From: Takakia lepidozioides
Lineage: Eukaryota > Streptophyta > Takakiopsida > Takakiales > Takakiaceae
Assembly: GCA_030704615.1 (NCBI GenBank)
Contig: CM060734.1
Coordinates: 61,396,042-61,460,041 of the forward strand
DNA length: 64,000 nt
Direction of reading: 5' to 3'
The notes under the pieces: generated by a model
Database searches by the model: none
What the model saw: the letters and a program-made list of their open reading frames with translations, nothing else
Told to the model about the DNA's origin: nothing
Translations under genes and position numbers: made by a program
Shown here: piece after piece, positions 12,201-24,409 of the stretch
How positions within the stretch are numbered: the first letter of the stretch is position 1
Layout of the letters: each line of letters begins with the position of its first letter

Positions 12201-14554
12201 AATGTTGAGAAAGTTGAGAACATAGGAAGAAGTTTGGTCATATACAAATGGGAACTTGAAAGTCCAGGATGAGTCTCAGTACAGAAATGACTGAATTTCT
12301 GCATCTTTTCATACCTGGGCCAGTTTTTTTCATGCACCCTTATTTAGAAGCAGTAGTTATTAAACGGGTCAATGAAGCACCAATTGTAACTAGTTCCACT
12401 GTTGGTACTTTATTAATTAGAAACCAATTTTCAAACCAAACAACCGTCAAAACATTATTGCATTCAAACTACAATACTTTTCTATTCTTATGAAAGGGAG
12501 GGTAGCACACCCCCCCCAAAATCAAACGTCAGTTTCAAACATCTTCACCTAACACCTCTCCAAGCCACAAGGGCCAGCTCTCTCACACACTTTCCCAACA
12601 TGTAACTCGCTCTTAAGAAACTTGACACATACTCACCTTTTCAAATAAGAGAATAAGATTGTCTCTTGCAGTAAGAAATGGAGTTTCCACAGCAATACTG
12701 CGGGAATAATGGTACACCGCAAGCAGCTCATCCCCCACGTATGTTGCCAACACAGCCAGCTGTACCCAGCTCCCATGCAGTAATAAATTGTTTAGAACGC
12801 ATGAGGCCAACAGTGCAAAGTATAACTGAAGCCTTTCACCCCTTCCACAACTTAATATTGAGATAACTGAGAAGAAACTCTCCCTCTCCCCCAGATCTCC
12901 CTGATATGCTACTGCAGTACATCCTCTCTGCCCAGCCCCTTCAGTTTCTGCCACTCATTCCTAGTCTTACACACAGGTACCAACCTGATTGTGAGGATTG
13001 CCACTGGAAGGCCAAAGAGAAGCTGCCTGAAGATAATATCCAGCAGCTACAGACCAGTCATAGCTATGCACATCCTGAGCATCTCCATTCAACTCTTTGT
13101 AACGTGCAAGATCGCCCAAGTAGATCAAGCAGCGATGGCAGGAGAGTTGACATCGTTTCACTTCAGCTGACCGTTTCTCATCCTCAAATGATATACCAGC
13201 CTCTATGCCTTCGAAGGCTGAATAATCCTGGGGCAGATCATGCTTGGCTCGCAACTTCAATATTAGGTTATGATAAAACCCTGTCGCCTCCGCAAGGAAG
13301 CTCCTGAATATGGCCAGGATTTTGTGGATGGGTTCTCTTCTTGGAACAACTTTGGCTCCTGGCATGGGTATACTGGGAGCAGCTGCTGCCGCAGCTGCCA
13401 TTGCATGGCTTTTCTTGATTTTAGCCCGAAACTCCTCAATCTGCTTGTAGTGCAAGCGCCAGATTGCTTGTTCAACATCGTGGGACTCTGCAAGCTCATG
13501 ATCCTCAAGAATGACAGCAGCAAAGTTCTCCCGGATGTTGTTGCGCAGCGAAGACACGTTTGAATCAAATGGCCCCTTGGCTTGAAGCAAAGCACGTAGC
13601 TGCTTCTCAAGCTCCAGGGCCTGCAACCAAGAGGCAATGATCACTTCATGTACCCCATGATGTTGACATCCATATCAAACACATGTCACAGAAGGAAGGT
13701 AAAACTCAACCTATACCAAACACAAGAGCATTCCAGGCCTACATACCTTGCATCATATATAGCCTTATCCCACAAACCAAAACCACAACCTTAAATTTCG
13801 GTAAATAGTACAAAGTAGTAGAACTTGAAGCCCTAAAAGTGCAGGGAAGGAATAAGGTCTGAAAGAGTAGAATAGAGAATCAGAGGCTGACCTTGTAGAT
13901 CTACAACCCTCCAACGTTAGACAACCTTATCTCTCCAGCCAAAACTACACCTTAAAACAACGAGTGATAGAAATTGAAATCCCAGATCTCTGAAAGTAAG
14001 GGAAAGAACAAGATGTGAATTACCAGTGTGCGGGGATAATTCGATACAGGTGCATTTAAGAAAAAATGTCTTATGCATGAAAAAGGGCCAGACTCTAATG
14101 AACACGGTTTCACAGTAAAATACCCTTGAGGTGCAGGGGAGAAAGGCATTAAAAAGTGACAGCACCAAGCTGAGTCACGACAAAGGGGAATAAAAATAAA
14201 AATCAACAAGTAGGACAAATCACAATTTAAATTTGACAGAGACATTCTATCGGCGGAGGGGAAGTTATGAGAGAGCAAGACGAAAAGTTGCTAGGGAGCA
14301 AAAGGTGTTCATAACACCCTGCCTGCAGTACACCAGCAGTACACCTTTCAACCGTACATCTTTTTCTCACAATTCCTCCCACAAACCAGCCGTATGAAGA
14401 TAACACGGTTGGAGCGACAAGACATACTTTCTCACTGGAGGGTGCATGCGAAGGGAGGAAGTAAAGCGCATGAGAAACACACCTGGTTATAGCGTTGTTG
14501 CGCCAGGGCTTGCAGCGGAGATGTCTGAGAGGTATCACTTGGCAGGCTCATCAT
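9202..14554 (-). CDS. SMG7: SMG7, nonsense-mediated decay factor
   Basis: SMG7 binds phosphorylated UPF1 through a 14-3-3-like N-terminal domain and directs nonsense-containing mRNA to decay; in Arabidopsis it is also needed for exit from meiosis. My model has five coding exons: 14554-14483, 13620-12985, 12759-12637, 12173-11887 and 11764-9202. All are joined at GT-AG sites in phase, giving 1226 residues. Visible family signatures include CHRCLIYLGDLARY and YYLQAASLWPSSGNPHNQ (EST1 N-terminal domain, exon 2), TARDNLI (exon 3), RLNGILFTRT (exon 4), and in exon 5 AEILQRS, FMEWLACRPEMAVG and LALWEDYELRGF (EST1 DNA/RNA-binding domain; there V-ALWEDYELRGF). The second half is long and low-complexity, ending in two glutamine runs encoded at about 9240-9312. 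The start is the first of two adjacent ATGs; the frame is also open upstream. Confidence 0.93.
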
Positions 14555-15280
14555 CCATCTCTCATGCACCTCTCGGTCTCCACCTATGTCTACCTCCACT
14601 GATGTCTTACGATCCTCCCTCTTAAGCTGCTCCCGCACGAATTCCGCCCGTATTCTAACCCTACCCTGCGTTTCCCCAACGCACTCGTTAAACCAAACTT
14701 CCTCTTTAAAATCAGTATTCCTTCCTCTTACTCTTCCTCTTCAAACTTCCACCACCTTTTCACTTTGTGGCAACGGCTTGATCAACTCCTATCGAGCGTC
14801 CCATACCCCCACCGATCACCGCGAGAAAAAGACGACCGATGACAGCACTAGCCAGTAGGGCACGAGCCCCACAGGAACGCGCCAATCACCGACACAATCA
14901 CAGCATCAAAGATTCCCTGTAAGCAGCGGAGAAGGAAAGTGAAAATAAAAGACGCATATGCAAGCGTAGAAACTCGAAACAACCTAGTAGGTATGCCAGC
15001 AGCCTTCACAAGCCTTCAGACACTCACAGAGCTGAAGCCAGCGCAAATCTCAAACCTAGGGAACCAGAAAAGAATCCTCCAAAGCAGAAATGGAAGCTAC
15101 ATGCAGCCATACAGATCTGACAATCCACCAACAGATCCCTATAGAAATCGCAGAGAAAGAAATCGATCGTTGGAAAGAGTCGAGCGCCTCAGACCCTAGT
15201 GTGCAAGTTGAACGAGAGAGACGGCAGCCTATCTCTGCATTATTGCGGATCCCACACCCCCTATTCCCGCTCTCTCCTCT

Positions 15281-15358
15281 CATTGGCTGCTATAAATACC
15301 CCCTATAACCGTGGGGCCTTCCTATTCGCTCATTATAAAATACACCGCCTCCTATTGG
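15281..15358 (+). promoter_or_regulatory. Candidate TATA and CCAAT elements in the SMG7/glycosyltransferase intergenic region
   Basis: TATAAATA at 15291 follows ATTGGCTGC (an inverted CCAAT) by a few bases. A second TATAAAA at 15334 is followed by another ATTGGCTGC at 15354. They lie in the 1.5 kb between the divergent start codons at 14554 and 16048, oriented for the rightward gene. This is inferred from motif and position only. Confidence 0.45.
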
Positions 15359-16047
15359 CTGCGGCCTTGAGCACGTGGCTTCCTCCTATATGGTGAGACA
15401 TCAATCTCGATGATCTTTTCCTCCACTGTAGATCAACAGAGTTCATCCAACACTGCGGCTGTTGTCAGTTTGAGGTGAACAGAGTTCGTCGGGCTAGGTC
15501 GTCTCTCTCGCAAATCCGTGCGGGGATATTCTTGTCTGTGTCGTTCACAGATCTCTGCCATGCAGATTCTTACGCGGTTTTTAATATGATTGCACAGCAG
15601 GAAAGGGTGCAAGGCGGGCGACTGGGATAGTTTATGGAAGCACAGGAATGAGATCATGGTGGGCCTAAGCCGTGGATAGTGTCCCACTGCAACCTCTGCG
15701 GGGTTTGGTTGCTTCTTTTTGGAGTTTCTCTGGAGCATATTTAAGGAAGCGACCTGCAGAGTGCAGGGGTGTTTGTGGCAGCTTGTCCGCTGTGGATTTT
15801 TAATAATCCCTAGACTGATTCTTTTCTCTCTCTCGGGGGGTTTCCTCATGTAAATGTTTTGGCTTCTCTTCTCTCCGCCAGAAGGGCAGTAGGCTCGTTC
15901 TTATAAACGGGCCTCCTGTTCAACTTGTATGTGCAAGCAATGTCATCTTGCCAAATGGTGAACGCGCTTGCAATCGGCCTGGGATAAAGGACAGGGCCAA
16001 GAAAGGCATTGACGAGATTGGGAGGGGAGGCCCATGTGCGAAGACAC

Positions 16048-19000
16048 ATGGCGGGAGTCTACGGTTCTCGGTTTGGGCAGACGCAGACATCGACTTCTTC
16101 GAGGATTCTGTTTGTGCTAACGGCCCTGCCATTGTCTCTAGCTATCTTTGCCTTTGCATTGCAATGGAGAGGTGGGGAGCTCGCCGATCCTGCACGCATT
16201 GGACAGCTGGGGGGGGATAATTCACGGCTTCCTGGCGTCCAGATCAGCTCCCCGGCAGGTGGGCACTCGATGACAAGCCCCGACTGTGTTAATCAGTTGC
16301 ATCGAAGTGCAGTTCCCGCTTTTCCTCACCACCCAGGCTGGCAGTATGCGATTCTCGATGATGCTCATCCTAAGGTGACTCTCTCTTTTGGCCCTCAATC
16401 CTGCGAGTGGGTCGTTGGGGCTGTGAAAGAGCTATGCTTGCCCCCTACTAGTATTCCCACCTGCTTCGAGTTTCTGCAATGGTCGCTAATGCTTTTGGGT
16501 TCACCCTATAAACTGGAAGATGTTATCTTGGCATCCAAATTCTATCATCTAGGCTGGCAATGTGGCAGAATATCATGAATGGATGGCATGGACACAAGCA
16601 ACAGCATGGATACTATCCTGCGAGGCATTATGTCCATACGCAGTAGTGCAACTATCGCCCTTTACATGTGCTTGCACTGCAGTTCTATGAAGGGATTGTA
16701 GCGCTACTGACACTGATAGAAAACGGAAATGCATAATATGTAGGCAGTGAGTATTTCGTTGTGCCCATCCCACCCTCTTCTCGGAAGGATGCAACTGGCT
16801 TGTGCTGCATTGTCTTCTGGCTACCCTTCATTGCCACTGATGCCATCACTTAGTTGACTTTGTCTGAGAATAACTTCACAAGCTTTTGCTTGTTGTGTAA
16901 TCGTCGGCCTGTGCTGTCAGGGAAGAATGCTGGTGTCATTTGGCTTCCATCTTGGTTTGTTCATCTGGCTGCTTGCCCTGCCAGGAATGTTGTTTGTTGG
17001 CTTGCTAAGGGAGTATCTTTTGGACAGGCAGTGGAATTAAGGAAGTACGCCAGAACAAAGCTTATAAATAAGTAAAGCCTCCACTACTGTGAGTGGGGTA
17101 AACACCAGCAAACTAACTACATTGTTCCTCATGTCGCTAGTAAATGCATTTAAAGTCAGCAGTCAAAATGGAAAGAGAGAAGAGGCTCACATTTTGTTTT
17201 GGAATGGATGGGAACAGGTCTCAATAACGACGAGCACTTCAGCAGGATTAGAGCAGATATTACCATGGCTATATTACCACCGGGTCATTGGTGTCACCAA
17301 CTTTTTTCTGTTCGTCGAGGGCAAGGCTGCCTCACCCAACTCAACGGCTGTTCTTGAAAGCATTCCCGTGTGTAATCCAACTCCAGCACTTGCTTCATGA
17401 CTCTGATGAATTTCAACCACGAGGCAGGCTTAAGCATTGTTTGCAGGTCCTATCTTAGAGGATGCAAGATTATGAAGTAAACATGGAACACAGTAGCTTT
17501 GTCAGGAATCCATTTATGAATGCCAAAGTTCTCTTCACTCTTCTTTCTTGTAACAAAACCAAGGAGAAGTAATTGGCAAGTGCAAATTATGTAGTATAGT
17601 TTGTGTGCACATTTGGAATTGATGGTTTCATATCAGGCTTCATATGATTGGCCCTGCAGTTGATGCACCTGCTATCAACTAGTTTTAGGGGCTTTGCCTT
17701 GGATGTATGTTCCTGGTCATAATGGGAAATCAAATCCGGCTGTCTCTACTCTGGGAGGGACTAACAGGGATATCTGGTGCAAAACCACTATCCGAAGTTA
17801 ATCATATGGCTCCAGGGAAATCTGGAACATCACTTCTGAGAATGTTGTAAGTGTGTGCCGAGTGGCAGATTGAGATATGAGCGGTGTTGATGTGCTTTCG
17901 GAGGTCAATTGAGGCTGAATCTGATGCATGGATGCAGGGCGTGAAGGTCATACATCGCACCAAGGAGCTAGAGGAGAAGCAGTCTAAAAGGTCCTTGTCA
18001 TATCCATTTGGGCATGACCATGATGGTCTCTGCCAATCGATTTGCATGCAGGTGTTGAAGACCATGAGATCTGCAGACTTGTGTGACCAAAAATTGTTGG
18101 AACTTAAAACTTTGATGTTTAAGTTTTAGTGGGACAGAACCAGAGAAAGAGAGCATGCAGTTGTGCATTTAATCTAAGCTTTCACTGAATTTGTGTTGCA
18201 TGTGCAGTCGAATATGGAATGAGACCTGGTTGTCTGGTTTCTTTTTTAAGCCCTGTAACTATGAGCTGTTTGTGAAGCAGTCTCTCAACATGGAGATGGC
18301 CATTGTATATGCAAGGGTGAGCCGTGTGCCTCCGTCGCAGTGAATAGAGCAACATGGTTCTCCTTTCCGAAGGGTACTAGTTTAGTCATTGCCCACCTGT
18401 AACTAAGAGATCCTATTGGCTGCTCATGGATATAGATGGAGAGTACCTGTGGAACTGGTTGCAAGGGTTTACCAGACCTAATGTGATGGCAAAGAATCAG
18501 ACTGTCATTGAAAGGATTGAGATTGTGACATGTTTGATTTGTTCTTGCAGTAGCCCTGTGACTAGACAGACTAAAGAACTGGATATCTGAACATCCTGGC
18601 TTGGCATGTGGGCCAGGAAGCAGGCATGGATTGGATAATCCATCTGGACACTGATGAGTTGCTTCATCCCGCTGGTGCCCCTGAGTATTCATTACGACGT
18701 CTACTTCGAGATGTTGCCGCTGATGTGGATATGGTGGTGTTCCCCAATTATGTAAGTATTTGCTCCTTGTATTTTTGCAACAGCAAGACGAACTGGCTTG
18801 ATACTTCCAATACTTGCAGATCTTACCACCCTTACTTGTGGTGAGCTTTATTATTTCTTCCTCCATTGATGCATGGACTTTCAATTGGTGTGTAGCTAGT
18901 TTGTGGTTTCAACAAGAGAGCTCAACTAGTTTGCTGAGTATCTTTTTCCAATCATGTGGTGATTTTGTGAAATATTGCTAGCAAATTTATACTCCAATTT

Positions 19001-21548
19001 ATTGTAGGGGGTCAGTGAAAATGAATGTGAAGTTAGAATGAACAGTGCTCGTTATTTTCCAAAATCTTCCCGATATCCAAAGGGAGTAATAATAATCCAG
19101 GGGGAGGTGTCTGATGCAGGAGAGTGCGATCGAGCGGGATGACATTAAGGAACCTTTCAGTGAGGTGCGTGAACTGCTGTTGTTTAGCTTTTGCAGTACT
19201 CATGAGTTTCTCATGTAGATAGGCAATTTATGCACGTTCGCACATGCTCATGACATTAATTTGTTTCTCTTTGTGCATGAGAGTGCAGGTGTCCATGTTC
19301 AAGAAGAACTATGATCATGTAACCAAGGACACTTATTTTGGCATGTATCGAGAAGCCACACGTGGCAACCCGAATTATTTCCTAACATATGGAAATGGGA
19401 AGGCAGCTGCTCGCATGCAGGATCACTTACGGCCTAATGGTGCCCATCGGTGGCACAACTACATGAAGACACCCAAGTGAGTGAACTGTCTGTTGTATGT
19501 CTATGCATGCCGTGTTAGTTAAGATTTTGTGTTTATGCTTGTATTTGCCATTCCTGGAGAGTTGCACTTAGACCTCTTTGTACCCTTGCAGAACATCAAG
19601 GTAATTTGAACACTTCATACACTAAGTGATAGATATGACACCTACCAAGAAGGGAAACTTGTTTCTTTGCCTAATGGCAGGTTTAGTTTTGTTATTGAAC
19701 TTCTTCTGTTCTCTCATTGAGATTTTCCGGTTTGGATGCAGTGAGATAAAACTGGAAGAGGCAGCAGTTTTGCACTATACCTACACAAAGTTTTCAGATC
19801 TGACTTCGCGGCGTGACCGCTGTGGTTGCAAGCCAACCAAGGAAGATGTGAAGCGCTGTTTCATGCTTGAGTTTGACCGTGCGGTACACCTACATTCCTC
19901 TGTTGGCTTGGTAGTCAGTCAGTGTATTAAGCGCCATACCTATATGGCTCCATGGTACTAATGAGGTGCTTTGGATGGTAACTGGTATGAAGTGTCCTTT
20001 GTGTGCCAAAGTTGATTTCAATTACACATTGCTACAGCACATGAAATGCAACTGGTGCCTTGTCGCGAGTTAAAGAAGTTAAGGATTGAAGCATATTCAA
20101 AGAGGAAGTTGTAGTTTCATAGCTTCAATAAACTTGTCAGAGGTTGATCATAGAAAGTATCTTTCATTTGCTGCTTTCATTTCGGGGGCAGTGATTTGCT
20201 TACATTGACAATACTTGCTTCATTCCAGGCCTTCATCATTGCTTCAACAGCTTCACAGGAGGAGATGCGGCACTGGTATGATCTCCATGACCCATACCAA
20301 GTTGTTCCACTTGTTAGACTGTTACTGGATATCATTTCATGTTCAATCACATGCCATGATAGGTTGGCTTAAATGTTGCGATTGTTTGCTGATATAACAT
20401 GTTGTCACATCTGGTGTTTTCTCGATTTTTCCCTGTTCTGCTTCATCCAAACCAGGCACGGGGTCTATATAAGGCAAGCAGAGACTCATTATACATCATG
20501 GTTTTGCAAGTAGCGTCAATCTGCTATGCTGTTCCAACCTGATGAGGATTAAGAAAACTTACATGGATTGCAGGTACAAAGAGCATGTTGTTTGGGGAGA
20601 CAAGGATTTGAATTTGAAATTGATGAGAAAAGGCCTTTTGACACGTATCTATGCCCCTGGGGTCAGCGCCCTTGCCTTCTACTTGCCTTTACTCAGATCA
20701 TGTTTCAGATACATGTTAGCATGTTAAACCACTGTGGTAGCATTCTTTCATTTTGTGGTAGCTTTCATGTCCAGTTTCCTGCGTGGAACAGATAGTCCAC
20801 TGGGTAGGCACCGTGGTTAACCAAAGGTCCACCAGCGGTCATGCTTGTCTTACAAAAATCATAAAACTAAGATGGAATTATTGGTCCTTAAGATTTCGTA
20901 GTTCAGAGTTAAGAGTCTCTGTGGGCCTCCAGAGAATTGCAGGGTTGGATTTGGCTTTGTGGACTTTGGACCCATAACAGGGAGATTTCTTCTATAGTTG
21001 ACAATATCCCTTCAGAACCGGACTATCAGTTCCCCTAGAATTGTTGTATGGAAGACGTTTGAGTGTTTTTACCTGGGAGTATAGCTAACTCCTGATGGAC
21101 ATGATTGTGAACATGCTCCACAGACTAGGATGAACATCTCAACGGATGTATGACATTCACAATACTGTTGCTGTAGGTGATTGTGCAAGGGCTACGGGAG
21201 GCAGGGGTTTTTAGTGATGCATTGCTAGCAGGGCAGGCCCACCTTGAGAAGTCGAGGTCACAGGAAGAATTTTTTTCATCAGTAACTCACCCAGTGAGCC
21301 ATCAAACAGACAATATCACACAGGCTGGGACGAATGTGGGACAAGCTGAAGATGCCGAAGATGCCGAGGGTGGGGTGAGAGTAGGTGGGCTAGATAATTC
21401 CAACAAGACCATTGAGGAGAAAGCGACAGCAAAAAGAAGTCTTCTAGAAATCAGCGACATGATAGAGCCAGCCATGGCCCCATTGTCTCCCCCAAGCTTG
21501 GACCAGTTGGCCAGAGATTCTTTCAGGACTTATGTCAAGGGTTGGTGA
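16048..21548 (+). CDS. Plant glycosyltransferase-like type II membrane protein (GT2-like/DUF23-like)
   Basis: My eleven-exon model is 16048-16374, 17218-17367, 17938-17990, 18208-18316, 18617-18751, 19120-19164, 19289-19476, 19742-19883, 20229-20275, 20574-20661 and 21177-21548. All joins are GT-AG and in phase, giving 551 residues. A hydrophobic segment at about residues 19-37 with a short basic-leaning N-terminus suggests a Golgi signal anchor. The core reads [19 protein letters not shown], then [13 protein letters not shown] (a DxD-like metal/nucleotide-sugar site near residue 224), [43 protein letters not shown] and EHVVWGD. It resembles a conserved plant family annotated only as 'transferring glycosyl group'; donor and acceptor are unknown. 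The C-terminal 100 residues are low-complexity and acidic. ATG 16048 is chosen because it immediately precedes the membrane segment. Confidence 0.85.
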
Positions 21549-23480
21549 ATCATTTTTGCACAAGCATGCTAGGACATATTCTGACATTCCTTGCAGCTCC
21601 GGGGGCGCAGGAAAGCAGTTTCAAGTTTCATCTTCGATTGAATTATCTGGTTAATGGTGAGTTTGATTTTACTATAATCAGTGTGTATATAATGGCAACT
21701 GAAGTCAGGTAGTCAAAAGAGCTGTCTCTCCAGGGGGATCACCAATGTAAACTGAATGCAAACTTCACATTGGATACTTGTGGTTACCAAGGCTTCAACG
21801 TCTTCTCTTAATTCAGGGTTTGCCTTGAAAATAAAAAAGGTACTGTTTCGACTCTGGTTGCTGGAGGTTGTGGTGATAGACACCAATCCATCAATCCACA
21901 TGTCTCCAGACACAGCCTGCCCTCTAGTCGGGCCTCAAGGACATTTCAAGGGCAGTGCTCTGCCCTGACCCACTCTTCAATAGCCGAATTGGGCAGAGAA
22001 ACCAGGTTAGTCACATATACCCCTAGTTCGCCTTGGCCAAGTACAAATACAGGTCACCCTATCACTTTGGTCAGCTGCATACCAGCTTCCTTTGCATGTG
22101 TTATTGGAAGAAAGGAAAGGCCAGCCATGGATCCTCGAGCTTTGGAGGTATTCCGGATTTTGTTGATGTCTGATCAAAAAATTTGGATCCCACAATGTGG
22201 AGGAAAGGCACCAACTTGTGAAGGTGGTTGCCCCTACATTGCAAAACATATGCCCGCTGTCTTTTTGTTGTAAGAACTCTTCTATGTCACAAGTTGTACT
22301 AGTAAATCTAGCATTTGGTCAACACATATTTGATATCTTGGAGGATTCGGAATGATGTCCTAATGTTGCAAAATGATTATTGAGACAAGTTTTCACGCCC
22401 AAGTATACAACACATGCCAGGATTTAAGGGCTAAGCATAGAAACCCATGTAGTATTATACTTATGGCCAGAAAAGCTAATCCAGATCACATGCTTTTCTC
22501 CAGTTTGTAGAGATGATTCCAAGGTGACAAAAACCAACTTAACCCGCTGTATTAGGGGACCCAGGTTCCATAGTAGGATGCTACTGATTCATATGTGACC
22601 AAAGACTGAATGTTCCAAAGATATCACACTGCATAACTTGGAAGGAATATTTACAGTTCTGAACTGCACAGCTTTTATTCATGAAAGTTCTGTAAGCTCT
22701 GCACGCAGATATGAGAGGAAACCAACTGTGTGTCTCTCTGTTTTACAACACAAAAATTGTGATGGTTCTATGATGTTTGAATATGACCCGCTTGACGTAA
22801 CTTGGGGATTTTGCCAAGGTTCCTGCACTCCACAAGGCTTAAGCCAAATTTCCAGACAAGATCCTTCTGGGTTTCACAGTACCTTCATGCTTCTGTTCCC
22901 TCATGGCAACAAATGTGAGAGCATCACTCGCTGAGTGGAAACAGTGCGAAGTCACTGGGATGTGTGGGACTTCCTCAGTGAGGTCAGAGCGTGCACACCA
23001 AACTGAATCCAATGAAGGCTTGGCATAGGCAGGGACAGCAACACATCCTACTCCTACATAGTGAAGAGCTGACATTACCACCCCCTGTACTCATAGAGTT
23101 GGAACAAACTTATCACCCGGTTCCAGTATTGGAAAGGAGGTGATTTAAGTTAGAGTAGTAGTGGGCTGTAGTCACCTCACAAATGCAAAGGAAGAGCAGC
23201 ACACACACGCAAAACCAAAAAAGAAGAGTCAGATTCTGCATGATCCGCAAGAGAGCAACCTTCACATCCGCGCTGGCGGCGGCTGTCTACCACCCTGTCG
23301 TCAGTTACTAGACTTTTTAGTCGGACGATTACTTGATGTTCAAGCCAGCCTCGCACACCGATACTCGTAAATCCGCCAACCCAAACCAGAATTGTACGTG
23401 TGATCACACGTTTGACGAACGGGATGTATCACTTCACTACTCGAGAGGTTCCGACTTCCGACGAAGGATTGCCTTTCGGA
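21549..23480. other. Intergenic region, probably 3' UTR then unassigned
   Basis: The first few hundred bases are probably the glycosyltransferase 3' untranslated region. No conserved coding exon, RNA gene or repeat with clear ends was recognised in the rest. Confidence 0.4.
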
Positions 23481-23486
23481 TGCCCC

Positions 23487-23640
23487 ACACTTTTGCTAAT
23501 TCAGGAACGCTTACTCACTTTTGAGCCCGAGACTTTTACTAATCGAGGAATGTTTTCAGCGCGAGGTCTTGCTAATCGAGGAATGCTTACTCACTTTTCA
23601 ATGGCCGAGACTTTTGCTATCCAGGAATGCTCTACTCACT
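23487..23640 (+). repeat. Degenerate tandem repeat upstream of a TATA box
   Basis: About four imperfect copies of a unit like GAGACTTTTGCTAATCGAGG followed by AATGCTTACTCACTTTT start near 23487, 23530, 23562 and 23609. Units differ by substitutions and a truncated second copy. The array ends a few bases before TATATAAG at 23650. Confidence 0.6.
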
Positions 23641-23649
23641 TGCGAGCTG

Positions 23650-23657
23650 TATATAAG
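23650..23657 (+). promoter_or_regulatory. Candidate TATA box (TATATAAG)
   Basis: It lies directly downstream of the tandem repeat and about 165 bases upstream of the ATG at 23815. The assignment is by motif and position. Confidence 0.4.
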
Positions 23658-23814
23658 ATGCACAATCAGATACTTGGTCATAGTTTTCAGGTACGTGTAG
23701 ACCTTGGAACACCCATCCCAAGGCAATCAGTTTCACACACTCCCTTCCACCTCGTCTCGGAGTTGCTATGGCTCCTCCACCCGATCGATCACCGCCAAGG
23801 ATCACACGGCCGCA

Positions 23815-24409
23815 ATGGCTGGACCTCCAGGCCCTGTCACACGGGATGGTCGAATCAGACGGAAGATGGCGGACGTCTCTCTGGAGGAGAAGACAGAAGT
23901 AAAGCCCACCCGGGGGCTGAAATCCGTGGCAAAGGCTAGCTCGAACGCAAAGAAGGAGAGGCGTATAGAGCGTCCTTGTGAGATTCCGACAGTGAAAACG
24001 CCTACGATCATATCCAAGGATCAGCCAGCTCCAAAGAAGCGGGTGCCAGCTGCAAGGAAGCGGATCGTGCCGTTGGGAAAATTCACAACTGCAACTGGTA
24101 TCGCAATGAAGGAGGGATCGATACATGCCAAAAGGAAAATAGGTGAAGCGGAAGAGATGTCCTGCAAAAGGGAACGGGAAGGGCAAGACCAAGGTTGAGG
24201 AGCGTCCTAAGACTATTCACGATCCAGAAATGATCTTCTACGACTGGAGGGACGGAGTTGGGTGCTCTACGAATGTTACAGACAGGAGCTCCAGAAGCGT
24301 GTACAAGCACGCCGATTTCGACAACGCAAGCTTCATGGAGTACATCGTTGCTGAGAATCGGTTTGCACTACTTGAAATTCACTGGGGAATTCATACTGTG
24401 AGGCTCTGA
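23815..24409 (+). CDS. Lys/Arg-rich ORF of unknown function, possibly frameshifted
   Basis: I do not recognise this protein. ATG 23815 opens a 127-codon frame to 24198, very rich in Lys, Arg and Pro (for example APKKRVPAARKRIVPLGK), which suggests a nuclear or nucleic-acid-binding protein. A second frame overlaps it from about 24143 to 24409 and continues the Lys-rich composition (CPAKGNGKGKTKVEERPKT). It then becomes globular-looking (DPEMIFYDWRDGVG ... FMEYIVAENRFALLEIHWGIH). One gene with a single-base frameshift near 24150-24190 is the simplest reading. Two separate ORFs, or a transposon-derived gene, are alternatives. It sits behind a tandem repeat and a TATA box. Confidence 0.35.
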
